Source: Marinobacter maroccanus (lineage in GTDB: Bacteria > Pseudomonadota > Gammaproteobacteria > Pseudomonadales > Oleiphilaceae). Taken from it: DNA of 64,000 bases. The number at the start of each line of letters is the position of its first letter. Positions within the stretch are counted from its first letter, which is position 1. A program made the position numbers and the translations under genes. Location: NCBI RefSeq assembly GCF_002933275.1, contig NZ_PSSX01000008.1, positions 1-64,000 of the forward strand, written 5' to 3'. Below the pieces are notes generated by a model. That model saw nothing but the letters and a program-made list of their open reading frames with translations, was not told where the DNA came from and searched no databases. This document shows positions 33,760-43,778 of the stretch, one piece after another.

Positions 33760-36204
33760 GTGAAAGAGTTCATCATCCGCCGCTACCGCTCGGAACAGCC
33801 CCCCGTATCCGAGCGCCAGACCGTTTTACGCATCGACGATGAAGGCAAAGTCCTGTTCGCCGACCACCAGGCCGAGGCAGTGCTCGGTTACGATGCCAGC
33901 GAACTGGAGGGGCAGCCGGTACACCGGGTCCTGGCATCCCGCCAGGATGACCCCTTCGCACCCGCCAACCGCCACCGGATCGAACGGGGCCAGAATGTTC
34001 TGGTGACCTTCCGGCACAAGGAGGGGTTTTTCTACACCGCCTGCCTGAGCCTTAGGCTCGACATGCGGGATTCCGACAAGGCGGCCAGCGCCACGATAAC
34101 CCTGTGCGACAGTTCCACCAGAGATTCGCGGCTGTTGCGGGGCGCCGAGAGCAGTGCCGGTTTCGGGATCTGGGAACTGGATACCCGAACCAATGAAATG
34201 ACCTGGACCGAAGGTATGTTCCAGCTTCTTGAGCTGAGACCCGGAGCCGACATCACCCCCGAGCAGGCGCTTTTCTACTGCCAGACTGGCCAGGCGAGGG
34301 TTCGTGCCATGTTCCGGCGCTGCCTCCGCACGGGGGAGGCGTTTTCCCTCAATCTTGATATTGTCACCTCGCGGCAGAACCAGCGGCGGGTGACTCTCAA
34401 TTGTCGGGCGCTGAAGCAGGGGGGGAGGATTCCCCGGCTCGGAGGCACTCTGGTAGACCGGACCGCCGACATGCAACTCGACAGGGCTCGCCAGCATGCC
34501 TACGCCATGCTCGCAGCCACCACCAGCGCCACCTCCGACCTGGTTGTCGCCGTCGATGCTTCATTCAACCTGCTCCACTTCAACGCCGCCTGGGCCAGGC
34601 AGTTTTCCGAAACCTTCGGCCGGCAGCCGGAAGCAGGCGACAACCTGAGCGACCTTCTACAGGCGTTCCCGAACGAACGCAGATTGATGGAGCGGCTCTG
34701 GCACCGGGCCTTTGAGCGTGACAGTTTCGTGGTTGAAATGCCCATGGCCCAACAGTCCCGGGAACTACCCGTGCATGAATTTCACTACCAACGACTGACC
34801 AACGACCAGGGCGAAGTCACCGGCGCCGTGCACGTGGCCCGTCGCATTGAGCCAAGACTGAACCACGCCTCCAGCGAGGAATACCGGATACGTCACGATC
34901 CGGTGACCGGCCTGATGAACCGCAAGGCATTCATCGCCCGGGTACTCAGAACCCTGGAACAGAAAACCCATCGGGAATCCTGCGACAGCCTGCTCTATCT
35001 GGATCTGGATGAATTCGAGCGCTTTAACGATCTGGCTGGCAGCGGCACCTGCGACCGCTATCTGCGGGAACTGGCCGGCAACCTGGGCGTACGGGTTCGC
35101 CAGCGCGATGCCCTGGCCCGACTGGCCGGCGACACCTTCGCACTGCTGATAGAGAACTGCCCGGAAGCTCGGGCCCGCAAGATTGCCCAGGAAACCCTCA
35201 ATCTGATCGGCGACTTTGTCTTCGACTGGCAGGGACACAGGCTCCAGACCACCGCTTCCGGCGGCCTTCTGATCCTGGACAGCGACACTCCCGGGGACCC
35301 GGAACAGCTTCTGAGCCAGGCGGCCGACCTGTGCCATACCGCCAAAACGTCTGGCCGAAACCGGGTCCACGCTGCCAGAGCCATTGCCCACCAGACCGAC
35401 GAATCGACTGTCAGCAAACGGGTCGAGCAAATCCGCGAAGCGCTGGATAATCACAACCTGATTCTCGAATACCAGGCGATGCGACCGGTGGCCAGCCCCA
35501 CCTGGGGCGACCATATTGAAATCCTCTGCCGGATTCCGACGACTGCGGATACTGAAGCGGCACTGAAGCCCGACGACTTCCTGCCCATCGCGGAGCGTTT
35601 CGACCTGGCCAAACGGCTGGATCGCCAGGTGATCCGGCAAACCCTGGACTGGCTCGGCAACCAGCCGTTGCTGGAACCACGATTGAAGTACTGCGGTTTC
35701 AACCTGTCTCTGGCCAGCGTTCTGGATGATACCTTCGCTGATTTTATGGCCGACGTTCTGAGTAAATCAGCGTTCGACCCTGGCTGTTTCTGCCTGGAAA
35801 TTCGCGAAGCCCATGCCACCCAGTATCCCGATGACGTGGCCGTGCTGTGCGATGCGCTGCATCGGGCGGGCTTGCGCGTCGCCCTGGACGGCGCCGGTGC
35901 GTCGGTGGAAAGCTACAGCCTGGCGGCCAGATTGCCGGTGGATATCATCAAACTGGATCGGAGAATGGTTCAGCAACTGGAGGAGGACCCGGTGCAGCAG
36001 GTGATGCTTGAAGCCCTGCACCGAATTGCCGAGGCCGCCGGCAAGGTCACCGTGGCCACGTTTATCGAGAGCGACGACGCCCTGCGCAAGGTCCGGACCC
36101 TGGGCATTCATTACGGCCAGGGTTACCGGCTATTCCGGCCGCAACCGCTGGACGAACTGACTCCTGCGGCGGTGGATCTGACCACGGGACGGATCGGCGG
36201 CTAG
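33760..36204 (+). CDS. PAS-GGDEF-EAL protein with degenerate active sites
   Basis: 814 residues, cytoplasmic. PAS-like segments at about 15-110, 125-235 and 250-365 precede a GGDEF domain (about 380-540) whose signature is AGDTF in place of GGDEF. A C-terminal EAL domain (about 565-800) follows. In the latter the first motif reads EIL, the DDFG loop reads DGAG, and the final glutamate region is altered; IIKLDR and the last QGYRLF segment remain. Cyclase activity is very unlikely and phosphodiesterase activity doubtful, so it is more likely a c-di-GMP or GTP sensing scaffold. The GTG start has GAGG about 10 bases upstream. It is divergent from cyaA, close to argH. Confidence 0.85.
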   Translation: MKEFIIRRYRSEQPPVSERQTVLRIDDEGKVLFADHQAEAVLGYDASELEGQPVHRVLASRQDDPFAPANRHRIERGQNVLVTFRHKEGFFYTACLSLRLDMRDSDKAASATITLCDSSTRDSRLLRGAESSAGFGIWELDTRTNEMTWTEGMFQLLELRPGADITPEQALFYCQTGQARVRAMFRRCLRTGEAFSLNLDIVTSRQNQRRVTLNCRALKQGGRIPRLGGTLVDRTADMQLDRARQHAYAMLAATTSATSDLVVAVDASFNLLHFNAAWARQFSETFGRQPEAGDNLSDLLQAFPNERRLMERLWHRAFERDSFVVEMPMAQQSRELPVHEFHYQRLTNDQGEVTGAVHVARRIEPRLNHASSEEYRIRHDPVTGLMNRKAFIARVLRTLEQKTHRESCDSLLYLDLDEFERFNDLAGSGTCDRYLRELAGNLGVRVRQRDALARLAGDTFALLIENCPEARARKIAQETLNLIGDFVFDWQGHRLQTTASGGLLILDSDTPGDPEQLLSQAADLCHTAKTSGRNRVHAARAIAHQTDESTVSKRVEQIREALDNHNLILEYQAMRPVASPTWGDHIEILCRIPTTADTEAALKPDDFLPIAERFDLAKRLDRQVIRQTLDWLGNQPLLEPRLKYCGFNLSLASVLDDTFADFMADVLSKSAFDPGCFCLEIREAHATQYPDDVAVLCDALHRAGLRVALDGAGASVESYSLAARLPVDIIKLDRRMVQQLEEDPVQQVMLEALHRIAEAAGKVTVATFIESDDALRKVRTLGIHYGQGYRLFRPQPLDELTPAAVDLTTGRIGG

Positions 36205-36232
36205 CAGACCCGCCCCGCAAACGCGGAATGGT

Positions 36233-37642
36233 TCAGCCCAACTGACTGCGGGCCCGGCCAACGGCCGCGCGCACCTGTTCCGGCGCGGTACCACCGAGGT
36301 GATCCCGGGCCTGAACCGAGCCTTCCAGGGTCAACACGTCAAAGACATCAGCGCCAATGTGATCGGAGAACTGTTGCAACTCTTCCAGAGTCATATCAGA
36401 CAGGTCACGCCCTTCTGCCACGCCAAACGCCACTGACTTGCCAACGATTTCATGGGCGTCCCGGAAGGGCACGCCTTTCTTCACCAGGTAATCCGCCAGA
36501 TCGGTGGCGGTCGAGAAACCGCGCTTGGCCGCCACCCGCATGTTGTCGGCCTTGGAGCGAATGGCCGGAATCATGTCGGCGTAGGCTTTAAGGCAGCCCT
36601 TGATAGTATCCACGGTATCAAACAGGGGTTCCTTGTCTTCCTGGTTGTCCTTGTTATAGGCCAGCGGCTGGCTCTTCATCAGGGTCAGCAGGCTGATCAG
36701 GTGGCCGTTGACGCGACCGGTCTTGCCCCGAACCAGCTCCGGCACATCCGGATTCTTTTTCTGCGGCATGATGGACGAACCGGTGCAGAAGCGATCCGGC
36801 AGATCAATGAAATCGAACTGGGCGGAGGTCCAGAGCACCAGCTCCTCGCTGAACCGAGACAGGTGCGTCATCAGCAGCGCCCCAAAGCTACAGAACTCAA
36901 TGGCAAAGTCCCGGTCGCTGACGGAGTCCAGGCTGTTCTCGCTGGCCCGGTCGAAGCCCAGCAGCCGGGCGGTCATCGCCCGATCGATGGGATAGGTGGT
37001 GCCAGCCAGGGCCGCAGCGCCCAGGGGCATCACGTTGACCCGCTTGCGGCAATCCTGCAGGCGCTCGGCATCCCGTACCAGCATTTCGTACCAGGCCAGC
37101 AAATGGTGCCCGAATGTGACCGGCTGGGCGGTTTGCAGATGGGTGAAGCCGGGCATGATGGTATCCGCCTCGCGCTCGGCCAGATCCAGCAGGCCCGCTT
37201 GCAGACGCTTCAATTCCTCGGCAATAACATCGATTTCGTCCCGCAGGTACAGACGGATATCGGTAGCCACCTGGTCATTGCGGCTACGGCCGGTGTGCAG
37301 TTTCTTGCCGGTGATGCCGATACGGTCGGTCAGGCGCGCCTCAATGTTCATGTGCACGTCTTCAAGGCTGACAGACCACTGGAAATTGCCGGCCTCGATG
37401 TCCGCCTTGACCCCTTTCAGGCCTTCGATGATTTGGTCCCGCTCCTCGGTGGTGAGCACGCCAACCTCGGCCAGCATGGTGGCATGGGCGATGGAACCGG
37501 TGATGTCGTGATGGTACAGGCGCTGGTCAAATCCCACGGATGCGGTGAACTTTTCAACAAAGGCATCGGTGGGCTCACTGAAGCGTCCGCCCCAGGGTTT
37601 TTCAGAGCTTGTGGTCTGGTCAGACTTTTTCTGATCCGTCAT
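36233..37642 (-). CDS. argH: Argininosuccinate lyase
   Basis: Last step of arginine synthesis, splitting argininosuccinate to arginine and fumarate. 469 residues. The fumarase-superfamily signature [12 protein letters not shown] is intact, and the N-terminus [16 protein letters not shown] is typical. It is divergent from algZ with 119 bases between; argH next to algZ-algR-hemC is the Pseudomonas order. Its arginine product also feeds speA. Confidence 0.96.
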   Translation of the reverse strand: MTDQKKSDQTTSSEKPWGGRFSEPTDAFVEKFTASVGFDQRLYHHDITGSIAHATMLAEVGVLTTEERDQIIEGLKGVKADIEAGNFQWSVSLEDVHMNIEARLTDRIGITGKKLHTGRSRNDQVATDIRLYLRDEIDVIAEELKRLQAGLLDLAEREADTIMPGFTHLQTAQPVTFGHHLLAWYEMLVRDAERLQDCRKRVNVMPLGAAALAGTTYPIDRAMTARLLGFDRASENSLDSVSDRDFAIEFCSFGALLMTHLSRFSEELVLWTSAQFDFIDLPDRFCTGSSIMPQKKNPDVPELVRGKTGRVNGHLISLLTLMKSQPLAYNKDNQEDKEPLFDTVDTIKGCLKAYADMIPAIRSKADNMRVAAKRGFSTATDLADYLVKKGVPFRDAHEIVGKSVAFGVAEGRDLSDMTLEELQQFSDHIGADVFDVLTLEGSVQARDHLGGTAPEQVRAAVGRARSQLG

Positions 37643-37731
37643 GGTCTATCTTTCCTGCTGACAGCCCGGCATCATCTGGCGGGAACTGGGTACATTGAAC
37701 GTGGCGGGAGTATACCATTCTGACCCGGGTA

Positions 37732-37761
37732 AAGGAGACACCCCGTAACGGGGACAAAGGT
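37732..37761 (+). promoter_or_regulatory. Hairpin between the ribosome binding site and the GTG start of algZ
   Basis: AAGGAG (37732-37737) lies 24 bases before the only plausible start, GTG 37762. In between, CCCCG-TAA-CGGGG (37741-37753) forms a perfect 5-bp hairpin. If folded, the working spacing falls to 11 bases or fewer. A second, poorer AAAGG lies directly before the start. Confidence 0.4.
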
Positions 37762-38802
37762 GTGACAGAGAGCGAGTTCTTCGTTCCGGACCTGTGCCGG
37801 GTGAGGGCCGTGTTCCTGTTGCTGGTGACCAGCGAACTGCTGGTCCTGGTGCTCGCCATCGTGCAGGCGGACCGGGGCTGGATCGACTGGAATTACTTCG
37901 GACTGCTGTCGCTGTTCGTGCAGTGGACCACCCTGACCAGTGCCGCCCTGATCTGCCTTCTGCGTTCCAGGCTTGCGAGGATGTCAGTCTCCGGTGCAAC
38001 GACCACCATTGTCGCCATTGTGCTGCTGGATGTGCTGGCGTTCAGCCTGTTTGCCGACAGCGTACTGCACCCCCAGGACGGCGTGGCCGTCTGGCAGGGC
38101 GTGGCCAAGAAAATGCTGCTGGCGTTACTGATCGTGCTCATGGTGCTGCGCTATTTTTACCTGCAGCACCAGTGGCAACAGCAACGGGAGGCGGAAATGC
38201 AGGCGCACCTGGCATCGCTTCAGGCTCGCATACAGCCCCACTTCCTGTTCAACAGCATGAACACCATCGCCAGCCTGATTGCGGTCAACCCGGAACGGGC
38301 GGAAGAGGCCGTGCTGGACCTGTCGGAACTGTTTCGCGCCAGCCTTCGCACCGGCGATCAGCTAATCCCGCTGTCCCGGGAACTGGCGCTGTGCCAACGC
38401 TACCTGGCCATTGAGGCACTGCGTCTGGGCGACCGACTGAAACTGGAATGGCAGATTGAGGAGGGCCTTGAGCAACAGGCGATTCCCCCGCTCACGCTTC
38501 AGCCCCTGGTGGAGAATGCCATCTATCACGGCATTCAGCCCCGCCCGGACGGCGGCACCGTGCGGATTGAGGCACAGGCCAAAGGCGAGTTTGTCTACCT
38601 GCTGGTGCAGAACCCGAAGCCGGACCAGAATAACCAGCAACACGACGGCAACCGTATGGCACTGACCAACATACAGTCCCGGCTCCGGGCGCTGTTCGGT
38701 GAACCGGCGGTGTTGAAGCAAAGCCATCAAAATGATGTGTATACCGTTACCCTGAGGTTGCCGCGGCAAAGGGCCGGCGAACAAAAAGCCCGCAAGACAT
38801 GA
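37762..38802 (+). CDS. algZ: AlgZ/FimS-type sensor histidine kinase
   Basis: 346 residues. The N-terminus (FFVPDLCRVRAVFLLL) matches AlgZ, followed by four transmembrane segments to residue 135. The cytoplasmic part is a LytS-type kinase with the H-box QPHFLFNSMNTIASL and the N-box LVENAIYHGIQPR. The glycine-rich G-box of ordinary HATPases is weak, as in Pseudomonas AlgZ. It pairs with algR, 29 bases downstream. In Pseudomonas the pair controls alginate, twitching motility and virulence; what it controls here is unknown. Confidence 0.92.
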   Translation: MTESEFFVPDLCRVRAVFLLLVTSELLVLVLAIVQADRGWIDWNYFGLLSLFVQWTTLTSAALICLLRSRLARMSVSGATTTIVAIVLLDVLAFSLFADSVLHPQDGVAVWQGVAKKMLLALLIVLMVLRYFYLQHQWQQQREAEMQAHLASLQARIQPHFLFNSMNTIASLIAVNPERAEEAVLDLSELFRASLRTGDQLIPLSRELALCQRYLAIEALRLGDRLKLEWQIEEGLEQQAIPPLTLQPLVENAIYHGIQPRPDGGTVRIEAQAKGEFVYLLVQNPKPDQNNQQHDGNRMALTNIQSRLRALFGEPAVLKQSHQNDVYTVTLRLPRQRAGEQKARKT

Positions 38803-38831
38803 ATCCATGAAAAAGGGAATTGAGGCCAGTC

Positions 38832-39581
38832 ATGACTGATACCCGCAGTGTCCTGATTGCCGATGACGAACCCCTGGCCCGGGAACGCATCCGCCGTTTG
38901 GTGGAGGCGCTGCCGGGGTATCGGGTCTGTGGCGAGGCTGCAGACGGCGACAGCTCTTTGAAGCAGGTGGCGGAACTGGAGCCGGATATTCTGCTGCTGG
39001 ACATCCGCATGCCGGGCATGGACGGCATGGAGGCTGCCAGCCGCCTGAGCCAGCTGGCCAATCCGCCCGCCCTGATTTTCTGCACCGCCTACGACCATTA
39101 CGCCATCCAGGCGTTCGACGTTCAGGCCATCGCCTACCTGCTCAAACCGGTTCGCAAAGAGGCATTGGCAGAGGCCCTGGCCCGGGCGGGCAGGGTCAAC
39201 CGGGTGCAGTTGCAGGCACTGAACGGGCAAACGGCTCAGAGCCCGGAACAACTGGCGGTGCGCACCCACCGCGGCACCGAGCTGATCGATCTGTCGGAAA
39301 TCCTCTACTGCGGGGCGGATCAGAAGTACGTCACCATCCACCATGCCCGGGGTGAGACCGTGTGTGACTACACCCTGAAGGAACTGGAAAACAGTTATCC
39401 GGGCATCCTGCTGCGAATCCATCGGAACACCCTGGTAGGTGTGCGCTTTATCCAGGCACTGAAACGGACGCCGGGTGGCCACAACCTGGTCGTACTGAGG
39501 AATGGTCAGGGCGAGCTCCCGGTCAGCCGCCGCCATGCCAGCAACGTTCGCCAGTGGCTTCAGGAGCACCAGCCAGGCTGA
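38832..39581 (+). CDS. algR: AlgR-type response regulator with LytTR domain
   Basis: 249 residues. The receiver domain (1-120) has the acidic pocket ADDEP and the phospho-acceptor Asp57 in LLLDIRMPGMDG. The C-terminal LytTR DNA-binding domain (about 145-245) holds LIDLSEILYCGADQKYVTIH and RIHRNTLV. ATG 38832 has GAGG 6 bases upstream. It follows algZ and precedes hemC, the Pseudomonas order, and is expected to be phosphorylated by, or interact with, AlgZ. Confidence 0.92.
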   Translation: MTDTRSVLIADDEPLARERIRRLVEALPGYRVCGEAADGDSSLKQVAELEPDILLLDIRMPGMDGMEAASRLSQLANPPALIFCTAYDHYAIQAFDVQAIAYLLKPVRKEALAEALARAGRVNRVQLQALNGQTAQSPEQLAVRTHRGTELIDLSEILYCGADQKYVTIHHARGETVCDYTLKELENSYPGILLRIHRNTLVGVRFIQALKRTPGGHNLVVLRNGQGELPVSRRHASNVRQWLQEHQPG

Positions 39582-39674
39582 GTCCGTAGCGCTCCCAGAG
39601 GTGGTAGCCGCGGGACTTTTCTGCCGCCACAAGGTAACCTTGGCGGACATTTTTTCGAACCGACAGTGAGTGTC

Positions 39675-40616
39675 ATGTCCAAACGTACCCTTCGCATTGC
39701 AACCCGCAGCAGCGCCCTGGCGCTTTGGCAGGCGGAATTCATCAAGGCCGAACTGGAAAGGCTGCACGACAACATCACCGTGGAACTGGTCAAGATCAAG
39801 ACCCAGGGTGACAAGATCCTGGACGTGCCCCTGGCGAAAATCGGCGGCAAGGGCCTGTTCGTCAAGGAGCTGGAAGAAGCCATGCTGGACGGTCGGGCCG
39901 ACCTGGCAGTGCATTCCATGAAAGACGTACCCATGGAGTTTCCGGAAGGGCTAGGACTGGTGGCCATCTGCGAGCGGGAAGACCCGACCGACGCCTTCGT
40001 CAGCAATCACTACGACAACGTTGACGCCCTGCCCCAAGGGGCCGTGGTCGGCACTGCAAGCCTGCGCAGGGAGGCCCAGCTTCGGGCCTATCGCCCGGAC
40101 CTGCAGATTCGAGTGCTGCGCGGCAACGTCAACACCCGGCTGGCCAAGCTCGATGCCGGCGAATACGAAGCCATCGTGCTGGCCAGCTCGGGCCTGAAGC
40201 GCCTGGGCTTTCACGAGCGTATCCGCTACTGCCTGCCGGACACGGTTTCGCTGCCGGCCGTCGGCCAGGGCGCCCTTGGCATTGAATGTCGGGTGGATGA
40301 CCAGGATCTGCTGACGATGCTTGAACCCCTGAAGCACAAAGACACCTGGGATCGCGTCACCGCCGAACGGGCCCTGAACCGTCGTCTCGAGGGCGGTTGC
40401 CAGGTACCGATCGCAGCCTATGCCCTGCTCGAGGATGATGACACGATCTGGCTACGGGGCCTTGTGGGCGCAGTGGATGGCACCCAGATCTTCCGGGTGG
40501 AGGGCCGCGCGCCAAGGGCCGAAGGTGAACGCCTGGGCCGGGAACTGGCCGAGGATCTGCTGGCTCTCGGAGCCGACAAGGTGCTGGCTGAAATCTATGG
40601 CCACACACCCACCTGA
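39675..40616 (+). CDS. hemC: Hydroxymethylbilane synthase (porphobilinogen deaminase)
   Basis: Polymerises four porphobilinogens into hydroxymethylbilane. 313 residues. The catalytic Asp is in [12 protein letters not shown], and the cofactor-bearing cysteine in [11 protein letters not shown] holds the dipyrromethane primer. ATG 39675 gives the standard [13 protein letters not shown] start. It overlaps hemD by 20 bases, so the two are translationally coupled. Confidence 0.96.
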   Translation: MSKRTLRIATRSSALALWQAEFIKAELERLHDNITVELVKIKTQGDKILDVPLAKIGGKGLFVKELEEAMLDGRADLAVHSMKDVPMEFPEGLGLVAICEREDPTDAFVSNHYDNVDALPQGAVVGTASLRREAQLRAYRPDLQIRVLRGNVNTRLAKLDAGEYEAIVLASSGLKRLGFHERIRYCLPDTVSLPAVGQGALGIECRVDDQDLLTMLEPLKHKDTWDRVTAERALNRRLEGGCQVPIAAYALLEDDDTIWLRGLVGAVDGTQIFRVEGRAPRAEGERLGRELAEDLLALGADKVLAEIYGHTPT

Positions 40617-41406
40617 GCCCGACCTGAACGGCCGGCGGATCCTCATCTGCCGGCCCGAACCGGAGGCCTCCCGGCTGGCAAACCGGTTTCGCTCAGCCGG
40701 CGCCGATGTGCGTATCCTGCCACTGATTGAGCGGGAACCTCTGCCGGAAACGCCCGAACGGCGGACCCTTATCCTGAGCCTGGATGAATTCTCCCATGTG
40801 ATCGCCGTCAGCCCATTTGCCGCCAGGCTGCTTCTGGAGGAGGTGGACACCTGGTGGCCCCAGGTTCCCATGGGCATCCGCTGGTACGGCGTTGGCGCCG
40901 GCACGACGGCAGTACTTGCCGAACACGGCCTCAGCCCACGCAGGCCGCCCGAAGGCTGGACCAGCGAGGCGCTCCTGGCACTGCCGTCACTGCAAAAGCT
41001 GCAAGGTGAACGGGTCCTGCTCGCCCGCGGAGAAACCGGGCGTGAACTGATTCGGGAAACCCTCGAATCCCGGGGCGCCCGGGTCACCCTCCTGCCCCTG
41101 TATCGCCGCTTCCGCCCGGACTACTCTCCAGAGCAGATCCGGGCCACCCTCGATACCTTTGCTCCGGAGGCCATCGTTGCCCTGTCTGGAGAAACCTTGA
41201 ACAATCTCATCGCACTATGTGCGAATAGCAGCCATAATCTATACGATAGGTTATTGATTGTTCCCGCAGATCGGGTTGCCGAACAGGCCCGGGCAGCGGG
41301 ATTCCGAAATCCGTGTATACCAGGAAGCCTTGCCGATAACGACATCGTGGCCACGGTTGCAGCGCAACTTGCCGGCCGGGACGGTGGCTCCGGAAAAGCC
41401 AAGTAA
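40597..41406 (+). CDS. hemD: Uroporphyrinogen-III synthase
   Basis: Closes hydroxymethylbilane to uroporphyrinogen III with inversion of ring D. 269 residues with two alternating alpha/beta lobes; the sequence is weakly conserved, as is usual for Hem[34 protein letters not shown] and [21 protein letters not shown] fit the family. ATG 40597 lies inside hemC, giving a 20-base overlap. hemX follows after 8 bases. Confidence 0.92.
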   Translation: MATHPPEPDLNGRRILICRPEPEASRLANRFRSAGADVRILPLIEREPLPETPERRTLILSLDEFSHVIAVSPFAARLLLEEVDTWWPQVPMGIRWYGVGAGTTAVLAEHGLSPRRPPEGWTSEALLALPSLQKLQGERVLLARGETGRELIRETLESRGARVTLLPLYRRFRPDYSPEQIRATLDTFAPEAIVALSGETLNNLIALCANSSHNLYDRLLIVPADRVAEQARAAGFRNPCIPGSLADNDIVATVAAQLAGRDGGSGKAK

Positions 41407-41414
41407 GGACGCCC

Positions 41415-42539
41415 GTGACAGACACTACGAATCAACTGCCCGCAACCGTTTCCAAGGAACCACCAGCCCGCCAGAAACTCTGGCCAGTATGGCTTGTTGC
41501 CATCATTGCGCTGATCATCGCTGTCGCCCTGGCCCTCTGGAGCTGGCAACAATGGAACAACCACCAGGCCGTGATGCAGACACTCCAGAGCCTGCAACAG
41601 GATACCGCCCAGCTCGAGGATCTTTACGGCGACCGGGGCAGCCAGCAGAGCCAGCGCCTTCAGTCCCTGGAAGAGAAACTGGCAAGCCAGCGGGAACTAA
41701 TCGCCACCCAGCAGCGCCAGATCGACCACAATGCCCGTGAATTGCTGGAAGCCGGAAATCGCACACGCACCGACTGGCTGCTGGCAGAGGCCGAATACCT
41801 GCTGCGCATTGCCAATCAGCGATTGATGATCGAAAAAGACATTCGCGGTGCCATGTCGGCCCTGGAAGCGGCCGATGAAGTGCTGGCCGAATCCGACGAC
41901 ATCGGTGTTTACCCGGTTCGCCAGCAGCTGGCCCGTGAAATCCTGGCGCTCAAGGGACTCACCGGCGTGGACCGGACCGGTCTCTACCTGAAACTGGAAG
42001 CCGCCATCAACAGCATTCACCAGCTCACCGACCAGGCCCTGATCAGCGAGAACGCCCCCGGCTTTGTCCTCAACGCCGGAACGGAAGAAAGCGCTGAAAC
42101 CGGCGGAGAGCCCGGCGCCGTTGCGCAGGCCTGGAACAAGGTGAAATCCACCCTGATGCAGGTGGTGGTTGTACGCCGCATGGACGAGCCGGTGAAGCCG
42201 CTGCTCTCTCCAGACCAGAGCGCCTATGCCCGCCTCAACCTGCAGCTCATGCTGGAAGAAGCGGAAATGGCCGTGCTGCGAGGCAATCAGCCGCTGTATG
42301 AACGGGCCCTTACCAAAGCCCGGACCACCATTGACGACTGGTACAACGCCAGCAATCCCCGGGTCGCAGCCCTGAGCGACACCCTGGCCGAGCTGGCGCA
42401 AAAAAATGTGGATCCGGAGCTGCCGGATATCAGCCAGTCCCTGGATCTGCTCAAGGAACGGCTGGCGGGGCGCCTCAATGCCAACAACGGCAATGACGAG
42501 GAAAACTCCGGCAGTGGAAATGGAGGCGATGATTCATGA
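41415..42539 (+). CDS. hemX: HemX family membrane protein
   Basis: 374 residues. A single N-terminal transmembrane segment (about residues 23-45) is followed by a coiled coil (about 50-100) and a large helical periplasmic domain, then a disordered acidic tail. Though named uroporphyrinogen-III methyltransferase in some databases, this family lacks the SAM-binding fold; its role in haem synthesis is unclear. GTG start with AGGA upstream. It overlaps hemY by 4 bases. Confidence 0.9.
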   Translation: MTDTTNQLPATVSKEPPARQKLWPVWLVAIIALIIAVALALWSWQQWNNHQAVMQTLQSLQQDTAQLEDLYGDRGSQQSQRLQSLEEKLASQRELIATQQRQIDHNARELLEAGNRTRTDWLLAEAEYLLRIANQRLMIEKDIRGAMSALEAADEVLAESDDIGVYPVRQQLAREILALKGLTGVDRTGLYLKLEAAINSIHQLTDQALISENAPGFVLNAGTEESAETGGEPGAVAQAWNKVKSTLMQVVVVRRMDEPVKPLLSPDQSAYARLNLQLMLEEAEMAVLRGNQPLYERALTKARTTIDDWYNASNPRVAALSDTLAELAQKNVDPELPDISQSLDLLKERLAGRLNANNGNDEENSGSGNGGDDS

Positions 42540-43777
42540 TTCGCCTGTTACTGATCATCCTGCTGGCACTGCTGATAGGCACCGGCCTGTCCCTCGGGTT
42601 GCAATATGATCTGGGCTACATCCGGATCAGCCTGGGCCATTATCTGATCGAAACCAACTTCTGGGTGGGATTGGGCGTGATCATTGCCCTGGTTGTCCTG
42701 ACAGTCCTCACCATCAACGTTATCCGCAGGCTCAGAACCAGCACTGGTCTGGTAGCTGGCTGGATTGCCCGGGGCAATGAGCGCCGGGCCCGGCGCCGGA
42801 CCACCCAGGGGCTTCTCGCGCTGGCCGAGGGCAACTGGCCCAGAGCCCGGAAACTGCTGACATCCTCCGCCAGCCATGCCGACACACCCCTGATCAATTA
42901 CCTGGCGGCAGCCCAGGCATCGTTCGAATCAGGCGATCACGAGGCGGTGGATGAACTGCTGCGCAAGGCCTTCGACAGCACCCCGGGTTCCGACATGGCA
43001 GTGGGCATCACCCAGGCGCAACTGCAACTGGCCGGCAACCGGCTGGAGCAGGCCCTGGCCACGCTGGTTCGCCTGCGCAAACAGTCGCCCCATCATCCCT
43101 TTGTTCTGAAGCTGCTGAAAAATACCTACCTGCGCCTGGAAGACTGGCGCGAATTGTCCAGATTATTGCCTGAACTTCGCAAACGCAGCGTGCTTTCCGA
43201 AGCGGAACTCAATGATCTCGAACGTCAGGTCTGGCACAACCTGCTGGAGCGTGCCGCAGAGGATTGCCGGCGCCAGCAGAAACAGGAACCTGACGCGTCG
43301 CTGGAACCACTGACCAGGCTTTGGGACGAGCTCCCGGGCTTTCTGCGTCGCGACGAATACACCATCCGGGACTACGCGCGCCTGCTTGCCAGTCTTGGCG
43401 ACGAGGTCCAGACCGAAACCCTGCTGCGCAAGGTGCTGCGCAACCACTGGAGTGATGAGCTGATCAACCTCTACGGGCGGGTGAAGGGCCAGAAACCGGA
43501 TGAGCAGTTGTTACTGGCCGAACAATGGCTGAAGGACCGGCCGAATAATCCCGAGCTCTTGCTGGCCCTGGGCAGGCTGAGCCTGCGCAATGAACTCTGG
43601 GGTAAGGCCCGGGAATATTTCGAAACCAGCCTCCGCCTGAAACGCAGCCGGGAGGCACTGGCAGAACTGAGCCGACTGAATGCCCACATGGGTGAGGAAG
43701 AGGCCAGCGTGAAACTGCTGATGCAGGGACTGGCCAAGGATAACGGGCTACCGGAACTGCCGATGCCGAGGGCCTGA
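42536..43777 (+). CDS. hemY: HemY family TPR membrane protein
   Basis: 413 residues. Two N-terminal transmembrane segments (about 2-22 and 40-60) and a helical region with TPR-like repeats (LLALAEGNWPRARKLL, LLALGRLSLRNELWGKAREYF). In gammaproteobacteria this protein is distinct from protoporphyrinogen oxidase despite the shared name; it is thought to take part in haem or haem-enzyme assembly. Last gene of the hemCDXY unit, converging on the iron-sulfur reductase with one base between. Confidence 0.9.
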   Translation: MIRLLLIILLALLIGTGLSLGLQYDLGYIRISLGHYLIETNFWVGLGVIIALVVLTVLTINVIRRLRTSTGLVAGWIARGNERRARRRTTQGLLALAEGNWPRARKLLTSSASHADTPLINYLAAAQASFESGDHEAVDELLRKAFDSTPGSDMAVGITQAQLQLAGNRLEQALATLVRLRKQSPHHPFVLKLLKNTYLRLEDWRELSRLLPELRKRSVLSEAELNDLERQVWHNLLERAAEDCRRQQKQEPDASLEPLTRLWDELPGFLRRDEYTIRDYARLLASLGDEVQTETLLRKVLRNHWSDELINLYGRVKGQKPDEQLLLAEQWLKDRPNNPELLLALGRLSLRNELWGKAREYFETSLRLKRSREALAELSRLNAHMGEEEASVKLLMQGLAKDNGLPELPMPRA

Positions 43778-43778
43778 T

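Noticed and set aside
36452..37723. 423-codon open frame antisense to argH
   Set aside because: argH is unmistakable on the other strand; the antisense frame is a by-product of GC-rich codon use and has no recognisable domain.
41415..42539. HemX as a uroporphyrinogen-III methyltransferase
   Set aside because: The protein has a single membrane segment and coiled coil, without a SAM-binding methyltransferase fold.
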